Below are positions 7,768-13,285 of a stretch of DNA of 14,151 nt, in pieces. Numbering within the stretch: the first letter of the stretch is position 1; every line of letters begins with the position of its first letter. This stretch comes from Actinomycetes bacterium (GTDB taxonomy: Bacteria > Actinomycetota > Thermoleophilia > Solirubrobacterales > Solirubrobacteraceae), in the NCBI GenBank assembly GCA_023429855.1, contig JAEZDB010000468.1, positions 1 through 14,151 on the forward strand. Reading direction: 5' to 3'. The notes under the pieces were generated by a model. The model had not been told where the DNA came from. It ran no database searches and was given only the letters and a program-made list of their open reading frames with translations. A program made the position numbers and the translations under genes.

Positions 7768-8570
7768 GAGGAGCTCCCTGAGAGATCGGAGTTGGTGGAT
7801 TCGCCGCTCGGCGGGGAGACCAGCCCGGCGCGGGCGATCTCGTAGAGGGCGATGGTGGCGGCCATGGCGGCGTTCACGGAGTCGCGGGCCATGGGGATCG
7901 TCGCGCGCACGGCGCAGGCCTTCGCCACGGCCTCGGGAAGGCCTTCTCGTTCGGAGCCGATCACGATCGTGATCGGCTCGCTGGCGGCGACGAGCGTGGG
8001 GATGATCTCGTGCAGCGGCGTCGTCGCTGGGGCCCCAGCGCCCGGCTCGGCGGCGACGAGGGCGATCGTCGTACCGACGAGCTCGCTGATCTCCGTGGCC
8101 CGGGCGACGGGGACGGTGAAGATCGCGCCCATCGAGCCGCGGACCGCCTTGGGCGAATACGGGTCGGCGGAGTGCGGCCCAAGGACGACGCTGCCGGCGC
8201 CGAACGCGTCGGCAGAGCGGATGGCGGTGCCAATGTTGCCGGGGTCGCGGACGCCCCAGAGCGCGACCGACAGCGGTCCGGACGGTTGACGCCACTGCTG
8301 CTTGTAGACGCCGAGGGCGCGCGTCGACGAGCCGAGCTGGGAGTGCTCGGCCAGGAGCGCGTCCTCGACGGGGATCGGGCGGAGGACCTCGGGCATCGAC
8401 GAGGGTTCGCTACCGGGCACGAACACCGACCGTGCGACCCAGCCAGCGCGCTGGGCGGCAAGGACGAGGTCTTCGCCTTCGGCCGTGAACAGCCCCAGTT
8501 TCTCGCGTCGGGCTCGCCGGCCGAGCTGGCGGACCTCTTTGAGCTTGAGATTGTCGGGGCTGGTGATCAT
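7764..8570 (-). CDS. SpoU/TrmH-family RNA 2'-O-ribose methyltransferase (TsnR-like)
   Basis: SPOUT-fold enzyme predicted to methylate the 2'-OH of a ribose in rRNA or tRNA using S-adenosylmethionine. Of 268 residues, about 1-95 form the substrate-binding N-terminal domain (MITSPDNLKLKEVRQLGRRA, FTAEGEDLVLAA), and the rest is the knotted catalytic domain. Motif 1 is RDPGNIGTAIRSADAFGA (108-125) with N112 and the catalytic-type R118; motif 2 is IVIGSEREGLP (202-212); motif 3 is IPMARDSVNAAMAATIALYE (225-244), which forms the knot. The position between rplT and pheS is that of mycobacterial tsnR, but the true target (23S rRNA position or a tRNA) cannot be read from sequence, so no symbol is given. 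The ATG at 8570 has no good Shine-Dalgarno sequence. The C-terminus ends in a short Ser-rich tail overlapping the pheS start. Confidence 0.93.
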   Translation of the reverse strand: MITSPDNLKLKEVRQLGRRARREKLGLFTAEGEDLVLAAQRAGWVARSVFVPGSEPSSMPEVLRPIPVEDALLAEHSQLGSSTRALGVYKQQWRQPSGPLSVALWGVRDPGNIGTAIRSADAFGAGSVVLGPHSADPYSPKAVRGSMGAIFTVPVARATEISELVGTTIALVAAEPGAGAPATTPLHEIIPTLVAASEPITIVIGSEREGLPEAVAKACAVRATIPMARDSVNAAMAATIALYEIARAGLVSPPSGESTNSDLSGSSS

Positions 8571-8715
8571 GCGTTCACTGGCATGTTGGGGTCGAGGGTG
8601 CGGCCGGCTGCGGCCGCGGTCCCACGGGTGTGGTCTACCTCAGAAACGACGACGGGCGCCGCTCACCGAAGGAGACGACGCCCGTGCGACAAAGGTCGAT
8701 GTGACCGGAGGGTGC
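8571..8715 (-). promoter_or_regulatory. Structured spacer between rplT and the methyltransferase-pheST-arg chain
   Basis: These 145 bp carry no gene. In minus-strand order they hold a terminator-like hairpin (8685-8652) and, nearer the methyltransferase start, a GC-rich hairpin (8623-8596: arms GCGGCC and GGCCGC with a 6-nt loop, plus GGG/CCC outside). Immediately 5' of the inner stem is TGGGACC, so the text GTGGGACCGCG (8625-8615) resembles the T-box bulge consensus, but the outer T-box helix cannot form. No clear -35/-10 pair is visible. A promoter for the downstream operon is plausible here but not demonstrated. Confidence 0.4.
8652..8685 (-). terminator. Probable terminator after rplT
   Basis: On the minus strand ACGGGCG (8685-8679) pairs with CGCCCGT (8658-8652), enclosing a smaller CTC/GAG stem capped by a C-TTCG-G tetraloop. 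It begins 31 nt after the rplT stop and is followed by CGTCGTTTCTG, a poor T-tract as is common in high-GC actinobacteria. Position and shape fit the end of the infC-rpmI-rplT unit, probably leaky. Confidence 0.5.
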
Positions 8716-9072
8716 CTAGGCGGCGGCCTTCTTCGCCTCTTCGGCGATGGCCGTAAAGGTCTCCGGGTCACGGACGGCGAGGTCGGCGAGGACCTTGCGG
8801 TCAAGCTCGATGCCGGCCTTGTTGAGGCCGAAGATGAGCTTGGAGTACGTGGTGCCGTTCAGACGTGCGGCAGCGTTGATGCGCTGGATCCACAGACGTC
8901 GGAAGTCGCGCTTCTTGTTGCGACGGTCGCGGTAGGAGTACTGGCCTGCCTTGAGCAGGGCTTCCTTCGCGCGGCGGTAGTTCGAGTTCGCCTCGCCGCG
9001 GAAACCCTTGGTCCGCTCGAGGGTGGCGCGGCGCTTCTTGCGCGCGTTGACAGAACGCTTAACGCGGCTCAT
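8716..9072 (-). CDS. rplT: 50S ribosomal protein L20
   Basis: L20 is a primary 23S rRNA binding protein needed early in large-subunit assembly and, in E. coli and Bacillus, the autoregulator of the rpmI-rplT (infC) mRNA. The 118-residue protein matches the family end to end: MSRVKRSVNARKKRR, the long basic helix with KGFRGEANSNYRRAKEA and SYRDRRNKKRDFRRLWIQRI, then the globular domain INAAARLNGTTYSKLIFGL. ATG at 9072 overlaps the rpmI TGA by 4 nt and has a GGGAG 10 nt upstream. A probable terminator follows 31 nt after its stop, marking the end of the ribosomal-protein unit. Confidence 0.99.
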   Translation of the reverse strand: MSRVKRSVNARKKRRATLERTKGFRGEANSNYRRAKEALLKAGQYSYRDRRNKKRDFRRLWIQRINAAARLNGTTYSKLIFGLNKAGIELDRKVLADLAVRDPETFTAIAEEAKKAAA

Positions 9073-9272
9073 CGGGTCTTCGCTCCCAGCAGCTTCTTGG
9101 CCCGCTTCGACTCAGCGTCGGACAGCAGCAGGGCCGTGCCGAGCTTGCGCTTACGCTTCGCCGACTTCTTCTCAAGGATGTGCGACGTCATCGCGTGACG
9201 GGCGCGCACCTTGCCGGAGCCGGTGACTTTGAAGCGCTTCTTTGCGCCCGAGTGGGTCTTCTGCTTGGGCAT
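9069..9272 (-). CDS. rpmI: 50S ribosomal protein L35
   Basis: Small basic protein of the large ribosomal subunit, 67 residues, beginning MPKQKTHSGAKKRFKVTGSG and holding the usual KVRARHAMTSHILEKKS and KRKRKLG blocks. ATG at 9272 gives the canonical N-terminus; the frame stays open further upstream but that part is not L35-like. The gene is translationally coupled to rplT through an ATGA overlap. No Shine-Dalgarno sequence precedes the ATG: the 20 nt upstream read CATACTGCCCCATTCGTT, with a -10-like CATACT 12 nt before the start, so initiation may depend on a very short leader or on the RNA structure of the 185-nt spacer behind infC. Confidence 0.98.
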   Translation of the reverse strand: MPKQKTHSGAKKRFKVTGSGKVRARHAMTSHILEKKSAKRKRKLGTALLLSDAESKRAKKLLGAKTR

Positions 9273-9457
9273 AACGAATGGGGCAGTATGGCAGGTCGAA
9301 GAGCACGGTGCTGGCTCACCCCGCCTGCCCCGGCGCGGGTGAACGCCTGCTCCGGCGTGGATTCGCAGCGCCGCGTGGCGGCCGCTGCTGAGCACACTGT
9401 AGTAGCTCCGGGCGGGAGAGGCGTCGTCGCCTCCCCCGCCCGGGCTGCAGCGTGGTC
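9273..9457 (-). promoter_or_regulatory. Structured infC-rpmI spacer, possible L20/L35 control leader
   Basis: A 185-bp gap in what is often a tight operon. It contains a 16-bp hairpin next to the infC stop and, closer to rpmI, a second stem (TCACCCGC at 9342-9335 with GCGGGGTGA at 9324-9316, one bulged base, 10-nt loop). In E. coli the L20 translational operator lies across the infC-rpmI region, so an analogous role is a reasonable inference, though no sequence match to that operator was seen. A -10-like CATACT at 9290-9285 has no recognisable -35. Confidence 0.4.
9408..9443 (-). terminator. Strong 16-bp hairpin directly after infC
   Basis: On the minus strand CCGGGCGGGGGAGGCG (9443-9428) pairs along its whole length with CGCCTCTCCCGCCCGG (9423-9408), one pair being G-U, with a 4-nt loop. 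It starts 15 nt after the infC TAA. No T-tract follows (AGCTACTACAGTG), so it is either an actinobacterial U-poor terminator, an attenuator, or an mRNA-stabilising stem between infC and rpmI. Confidence 0.6.
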
Positions 9458-10642
9458 TTAGGCCTTGTCGTCGGCCGGCTTCGCAGCGGCCTTGGCGGCT
9501 GCTGGCTTGCGCGCGGCCGGCTTCTTGGCGGCGCCGACGGCTGCGGCGGCCTCGGCCTTCGTCGGCGGCTTCTTGCGCGCCGCCGGCTTCTTGGCCTTGG
9601 TGTCCTTCGCGACGTCGTCCTTGGACTCGTCCTCGTCTTCGGTGCCGGGGATCTTGGCTCCGGTGCCGAGGTTCATGAGGGGCTTGGGCTTGCGCTTGGC
9701 CGCAGCTTCGGCCTTGGAGATCGGGGCGGGCCCGGCCTTCTTCGGCTTCTTGGGCGGCTCAGGCTCGGGCTCGGGCTCGGGTGCCGGGGCTTCGGCCTCC
9801 GGTTCGGGCTCGGGCTCGGCGGCGACGGGCTCCGGTTCAGGCTCGGGCTCCGGCTCGGCGACTGGCGCCTCCGGCTCGACGACCGCGGGCGCGGCTTCCG
9901 CCTCAACCTCGGGTGTCTCGTCGTCGGCTTCTTCGTCCTTCGCCGCAAACTTGGCCTTGCGGCTGCGCTGCGTGGTCTTGTGCTCGGGCGAAGGGACCTT
10001 CTCCGAGCGCTCCTCGCCGGGACCGTCGACGGTGATGCCTTCGGCGTCGGGGTCGGGGGCGCCAAGCAGCGCGCTGCCGTCGCCGCGACCCTTCCAGGAG
10101 TCGGCGTCGATCTGGCCTGCGAGCACCGCCTTGGACGGGCTCAGCATCATCGTCATGTTGCGGCCGTCCTGCTGCGGACGCTGGTCGACCTGTGCGATCT
10201 CCTCCAGCTCCTCAGCGAGGCGCTCGAGGATCATCTGGCCGCGCTCGGGGTGCGTGACCTCGCGGCCACGGAACATGATCGTGACCTTGACCTTGTCTTT
10301 GTGGAGCAGGAACCGCTCGACGTGACCCTTCTTGGTGTCGTAGTCGTGCTGAGCGATCTTCGGCCGGAACTTGATCTCGCGCAGGACGATGGTCGTCTGG
10401 TGCTTGCGCGCGGCCTTCTGCTTCTGGGCCTGCTCGTACTTGTACTTCGAGTAGTCCAGGATGCGGCAGACCGGCGGGCGTGACTGCGCGGCGACTTCAA
10501 CGAGGTCTAGGTCGCGGTCCTGCGCCATGCGGAGGGCCTGATCGGTCGGGAGAATGCCGACCTGTTCACCGTTCTCGTCGATGAGGCGGACTTCCGGGAC
10601 ACGGATCCGCTCGTTGATACGAGTGGTGTCGCGATCCGGCAT
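9458..10642 (-). CDS. infC: Translation initiation factor IF-3 with long low-complexity C-terminal tail
   Basis: IF3 binds the 30S subunit, prevents premature 50S joining and checks start-codon and initiator-tRNA selection. Residues 1-170 are a complete IF3: N-domain RINERIRVPEVRLIDENG (8-25) and PPVCRILDYSKYKYEQ (56-71), linker helix, and C-domain LREIKFRPKIAQHDY (87-101), KVKVTIMFRGRE (117-128), ending RNMTMMLSPSK. Normal IF3 stops near 170-180 residues; this one has 394. The extra 220 or so residues consist of a mixed linker, an acidic Pro-Glu block with PEPEPEP runs (256-297), and a Lys/Ala/Pro tail with KKPAARK twice (351-357, 373-379), resembling histone-H1-like tails. One uninterrupted frame links core and tail. 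ATG at 10642 gives the usual N-terminus; GTG at 10672 is an in-frame alternative, and neither has a clear Shine-Dalgarno sequence. Confidence 0.95.
   Translation of the reverse strand: MPDRDTTRINERIRVPEVRLIDENGEQVGILPTDQALRMAQDRDLDLVEVAAQSRPPVCRILDYSKYKYEQAQKQKAARKHQTTIVLREIKFRPKIAQHDYDTKKGHVERFLLHKDKVKVTIMFRGREVTHPERGQMILERLAEELEEIAQVDQRPQQDGRNMTMMLSPSKAVLAGQIDADSWKGRGDGSALLGAPDPDAEGITVDGPGEERSEKVPSPEHKTTQRSRKAKFAAKDEEADDETPEVEAEAAPAVVEPEAPVAEPEPEPEPEPVAAEPEPEPEAEAPAPEPEPEPEPPKKPKKAGPAPISKAEAAAKRKPKPLMNLGTGAKIPGTEDEDESKDDVAKDTKAKKPAARKKPPTKAEAAAAVGAAKKPAARKPAAAKAAAKPADDKA
9752..9877. repeat. Degenerate hexanucleotide repeat coding Pro-Glu runs in infC
   Basis: The plus strand shows repeated GGCTCG/GGCTCA/GGCTCC units (for example 9756-9781, four in tandem), which on the minus strand encode alternating Pro and Glu of the IF3 tail. 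Third-position variation between units (A, C, G) shows that the array is old or under selection for the peptide rather than a fresh expansion. Such repeats are prone to slippage in steps of two residues. Confidence 0.75.
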
Positions 10643-10669
10643 CCGCCGGTCGAAACGTCTTGGGACCGG
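10643..10669 (-). promoter_or_regulatory. Hairpin immediately upstream of the infC start codon
   Basis: On the minus strand CCGGTC (10669-10664) and GACCGG (10651-10646) form a perfect 6-bp stem with a 12-nt loop, ending 3 nt before the infC ATG. It occupies the place where a Shine-Dalgarno sequence would be. It could limit initiation, or, if the GTG at 10672 is used, it is simply coding sequence. The rest of the 85-bp spacer to the DUF192 stop shows only a weak -10-like TAGCGT. Confidence 0.35.
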
Positions 10670-10727
10670 CACTAGGCGGAGTGGCGCAGCTTCACGCTAC
10701 GTGCGGGTCGCGGGCTGAGAGAGAGCT

Positions 10728-11075
10728 TCAATGTCCTGTAATCATAGCCACACCGGCTGCCCGGACCAACGTTGCAAAGCGGTCACCCTCGCCTTCGGCG
10801 ACCTCGAGCACCGACTGAGCGCCTTTGCAGCGGCGCCGCTCACCGGGGGCAACCGAGGGGTCGACCCGCACGGGTTGCCCCGTGGCGTCCAACCACACCA
10901 GATCCAGGGTCATTCGCATCCCGACCATGTGGATCGACCGTGTGCGGGTCAGCAGCAGGGCGTGGTCGCGTGGCAGTTCGTCGGTGCCGAGCAGGCCGAT
11001 GAGGCGCGTTCGAAACGTCCTCGCGACGTGGATGACCACCCCGTCGGCGAGCACCGCGTGCGGCAGCCCGCGCAA
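10728..11075 (-). CDS. DUF192 family protein
   Basis: Small protein whose body matches the DUF192 pattern: VARTFRTRLIGLLGTDELP (18-36) corresponds to the family's opening R-x-GLMG block, HALLLTRTRSIHMVGMRMTL (38-57) to the hydrophobic strand plus 'WMKNT-like' turn, DLVWLDATGQPVRV (58-71) to the Asp-Gly hairpin, and SVLEVAEG (88-95) to the conserved VLE motif. The fold is a small beta-rich domain of unknown biochemical role; members are often secreted, but no signal peptide is evident here. The start is uncertain: there is no ATG, so I give TTG at 11075 (115 residues). GTG at 11054 would shorten it, and TTG at 11195, overlapping the thrS stop as TTGA, would lengthen it to 155 with a basic Arg/Pro-rich leader. 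None has a good ribosome site. It lies between thrS and infC. Confidence 0.75.
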   Translation of the reverse strand: MRGLPHAVLADGVVIHVARTFRTRLIGLLGTDELPRDHALLLTRTRSIHMVGMRMTLDLVWLDATGQPVRVDPSVAPGERRRCKGAQSVLEVAEGEGDRFATLVRAAGVAMITGH

Positions 11076-11128
11076 CCTCGGGGGCGTGCCGGCCGGGCTG
11101 CTGGGCGGACGCCGAGGCAGACGGCCAG

Positions 11129-11143
11129 GCCGGCCGAGCCGGC
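11129..11143 (-). terminator. Short GC hairpin after thrS
   Basis: GCCGGC-TCG-GCCGGC on the minus strand forms a perfect 6-bp stem with a 3-nt loop, about 49 nt after the thrS stop, with no T-tract. It lies in the 116-bp stretch between thrS and the chosen DUF192 start; if the longer DUF192 start is real this is coding DNA. Weak support. Confidence 0.25.
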
Positions 11144-11191
11144 TCGCCGCTGCCTTGAAGGCCCGCCTGGGCCGCGAGCGACCCGAGACCG

Positions 11192-13162
11192 TCAACGCCC
11201 GCGCGCGGCGATCAGCTCGCCCAGCTCTCCGAGGAACTCTGCTGCGGGCCGGCTCCCGAGGTCGCCCTCGTGCCGCTGGCGAACGGCCACCGTGCCCTCT
11301 TCGGCTTCGCGATCGCCGATCACAAGCAGGTACGGCGACTTTGCCAGTTCGCCGTCGCGGATCTTGCGCCCGACCGACTCGGTGCGGTCGTCGACGTGCA
11401 CGCGCACGCCCAGCTCGGTGGCGAGCTTCTCGACCTCGCGCGCAGCTTCGATGTGCCGGTCGGAGATCGGCAGGATGCGCGCCTGCACCGGCGTGAGCCA
11501 CAGCGGCAGCTCGCCCGCGGTGTGCTCGAGCAGGATGCCGATGAAGCGCTCGTACGAGCCCATCAGCGCGCGGTGCAGCACGATCGGCCGGTGGTCGGCG
11601 TTGTCGGCGCCCGTGTAGGTGAGGTCAAACCGCTCGGGGGCCTGGTAGTCGATCTGCACGGTGCCGAGCTGCCACGAGCGTTTGAGCGAGTCGGTGAAGT
11701 GGAAGTCGATCTTCGGCCCGTAGAACGCGCCGCCGCCCTCGCCGATCACGTACGGCAGCCCGTTGGCCTCCAGCGCCTGGCGCAGGATGTCTTCGGCGAG
11801 GTCCCACTGCTCGTCGGTCCCCAGGCGGTTCTCCGGCCGGGTCGACAGCTCGTAGGTGACGTCGTCTTCGGTGAACCCGAACAGCTTGTACGTCGCCTTG
11901 GCAAACTCGATGCAGGCCGTGATCTCGTCCTGCAGCTGGTCTTCGGTGACGAACAGGTGGGCGTCGTCCTGGCAGAACTGGCGGACGCGCAGCAGGCCGT
12001 GGAGCGTGCCCGAGAGCTCGTTGCGGTGCAGCAGACCGGGCTCGCTGAAGCGGACCGGCAGCTCCTTGTAGGACCAGCGCGTCTGCCGGTAGAGCTCGTA
12101 GTGGCCCGGGCAGTTCATGGGCTTGAAGCCCATCGGGCGCTCGTCGCCTGTCGACGTGAGGAACATGTCGTCGCGGTACTTGTCCCAGTGGCCGGACGTC
12201 TTCCACAGCGAGGCGTCGTAGAGCTGCGGGGTTTTGACCTCGGTGTAGCCGCGGGTGTCGCCCATCTCGCGGGAGAGGCGGACGAGCTCGTTGAACACGC
12301 GGGTGCCGGCGGGCGTCCAGAACGCGGAGCCGGGCGCGGCCTCGCTGAAGTAGTAGAGGCCCAGCTCTTTGCCGAGCTTGCGGTGGTCGCGCGCCTTGGC
12401 CTGCTCCAGCAGCTCGAGGTGCTCGGCGAGCTCCTTCTTGGAGAAGAACGCGGTGCCGTAGATTCGGGTGAGCTGCTGGCGCGTGGAGTCGCCACGCCAG
12501 TAGGCGCCGGCGACCGACAGCAGCTTGACCGCGCCGATCTTCTTGGTGGTCGGCGCGTGCGGCCCGCGGCAGAGGTCGGTGAACGGGCCGTTGGTGTAGA
12601 GCGAGACGGTCTCGACCGCCTCGGTCGTCTTCGCGGCGCCGTGCGTCTGGCCGGCGATCAGGTCGTCGATCAGCTCGACCTTGTAGTCCTGCCCCTCGGC
12701 GGCAAAGCGCTCGCGCGCCTCCGCAACGGAGACCTCCTCGCGGGTGAATTCCTCCGCAGCCTTGATGTGCTTCTTCATCTCGGCTTCGATCTTCGGGAAG
12801 TCGGCGTCGGTGATCGTGACGCCCTCCGGGAACTCGAAGTCGTAGTAGAAGCCGTCTTCGATCGACGGGCCGATCGAGATCTTCACGCCCGGGTAGAGGT
12901 CCATCACGGCGGCCGCCAGCACGTGCGCGGCGTCGTGGCGGACCAGATCCAGCGCGTCCTGGCCAGAGCGCTCGGTGATGATCTCGACGGGCTGGCCCTC
13001 CTCCTGCTCGGGGAGCGGGCGCGCGAGGTCGAGGACCTCGCCGTTGACCTTGACCGCGAGGGCAGCCCGCGCCAGGCCGGGACCGATGGCCATCGCCAGA
13101 TCAGCGCCGGTGGCGCCCTCGGGAAGCTCGAGCTGGCGGTCGTCGGGGAGGGTGATCGTCAT
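11192..13162 (-). CDS. thrS: Threonyl-tRNA synthetase ThrS
   Basis: Class II synthetase that charges tRNA-Thr and hydrolyses mischarged Ser-tRNA-Thr. All domains of the full-length bacterial enzyme are present in 656 residues: TGS domain (1-62), editing domain with H76/H80 in RHDAAH and C198/H202 in CRGPH, catalytic core (about 265-555) and an anticodon-binding domain (about 560-650) from ILPISDRH. The active-site zinc ligands are C351 (MNCPGH), H402 (QDDAH) and H530 (VLHRAL), parallel to C334, H385 and H511 of E. coli ThrRS; motif 2 is LLHRNELSGTLHGLLRVR (377-394) and motif 3 surrounds HRALMGSYERFIGILLEH. The start is firm: an in-frame TAA lies four codons upstream (13177-13175) with no other start between. 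There is no Shine-Dalgarno sequence; a TAACCT hexamer 9 nt before ATG suggests a leaderless or nearly leaderless mRNA. Confidence 0.99.
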   Translation of the reverse strand: MTITLPDDRQLELPEGATGADLAMAIGPGLARAALAVKVNGEVLDLARPLPEQEEGQPVEIITERSGQDALDLVRHDAAHVLAAAVMDLYPGVKISIGPSIEDGFYYDFEFPEGVTITDADFPKIEAEMKKHIKAAEEFTREEVSVAEARERFAAEGQDYKVELIDDLIAGQTHGAAKTTEAVETVSLYTNGPFTDLCRGPHAPTTKKIGAVKLLSVAGAYWRGDSTRQQLTRIYGTAFFSKKELAEHLELLEQAKARDHRKLGKELGLYYFSEAAPGSAFWTPAGTRVFNELVRLSREMGDTRGYTEVKTPQLYDASLWKTSGHWDKYRDDMFLTSTGDERPMGFKPMNCPGHYELYRQTRWSYKELPVRFSEPGLLHRNELSGTLHGLLRVRQFCQDDAHLFVTEDQLQDEITACIEFAKATYKLFGFTEDDVTYELSTRPENRLGTDEQWDLAEDILRQALEANGLPYVIGEGGGAFYGPKIDFHFTDSLKRSWQLGTVQIDYQAPERFDLTYTGADNADHRPIVLHRALMGSYERFIGILLEHTAGELPLWLTPVQARILPISDRHIEAAREVEKLATELGVRVHVDDRTESVGRKIRDGELAKSPYLLVIGDREAEEGTVAVRQRHEGDLGSRPAAEFLGELGELIAARGR

Positions 13163-13171
13163 GGACGACGC

Positions 13172-13177
13172 AGGTTA
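13172..13177 (-). promoter_or_regulatory. Candidate -10 element of thrS
   Basis: TAACCT on the minus strand fits the TAnnnT -10 pattern and ends 9 nt before the thrS ATG. Together with the lack of a ribosome site this suggests transcription starting at or just before the start codon. No convincing -35 is visible 16-18 nt upstream. Confidence 0.4.
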
Positions 13178-13224
13178 ATCGACCCTCGCGACGGGCGTGA
13201 TCGCGCACACCGGATTGTCACTGT

Positions 13225-13255
13225 TTCTGCGCAAAGTTGGTGCAGTTCTACGCAA
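13225..13255. repeat. 10-bp direct repeat with 21-bp period in the divergent intergenic region
   Basis: TTCTGCGCAA (13225-13234) and TTCTACGCAA (13246-13255) are identical at 9 of 10 positions and start 21 bp apart, about two helical turns, so a dimeric or cooperative DNA-binding protein could contact both on one face. They sit in the 120-bp region between divergent thrS and the aminotransferase gene; the second copy overlaps the -35 zone of the latter. Function is inferred from position only. Confidence 0.5.
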
Positions 13256-13269
13256 CGCCGTCGCAGAGG

Positions 13270-13275
13270 TAGCGT
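13270..13275 (+). promoter_or_regulatory. Candidate -10 element of the rightward aminotransferase gene
   Basis: TAGCGT fits TAnnnT and ends 7 nt before a GTG (13283) and 10 nt before an ATG (13286), the spacing expected for a leaderless transcript. The -35 position (about 13246) reads TTCTAC, part of the direct repeat and a poor match to TTGACA. Confidence 0.4.
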
Positions 13276-13285
13276 CTGCCGCGTG

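Noticed and set aside
6703..8295. Extending pheS upstream to a 530-residue fusion
   Set aside because: The added part lies wholly inside the methyltransferase gene in another frame, has no homology to PheS, and the GTG at 7767 has a ribosome site and a normal protein length.
9465..10325. Rightward Ser/Gly-rich frame opposite infC with many GSGSGS repeats
   Set aside because: The repeats are the reverse reading of the Pro-Glu hexanucleotide array; the IF3 core on the other strand is unmistakable and shares the same frame as the tail.
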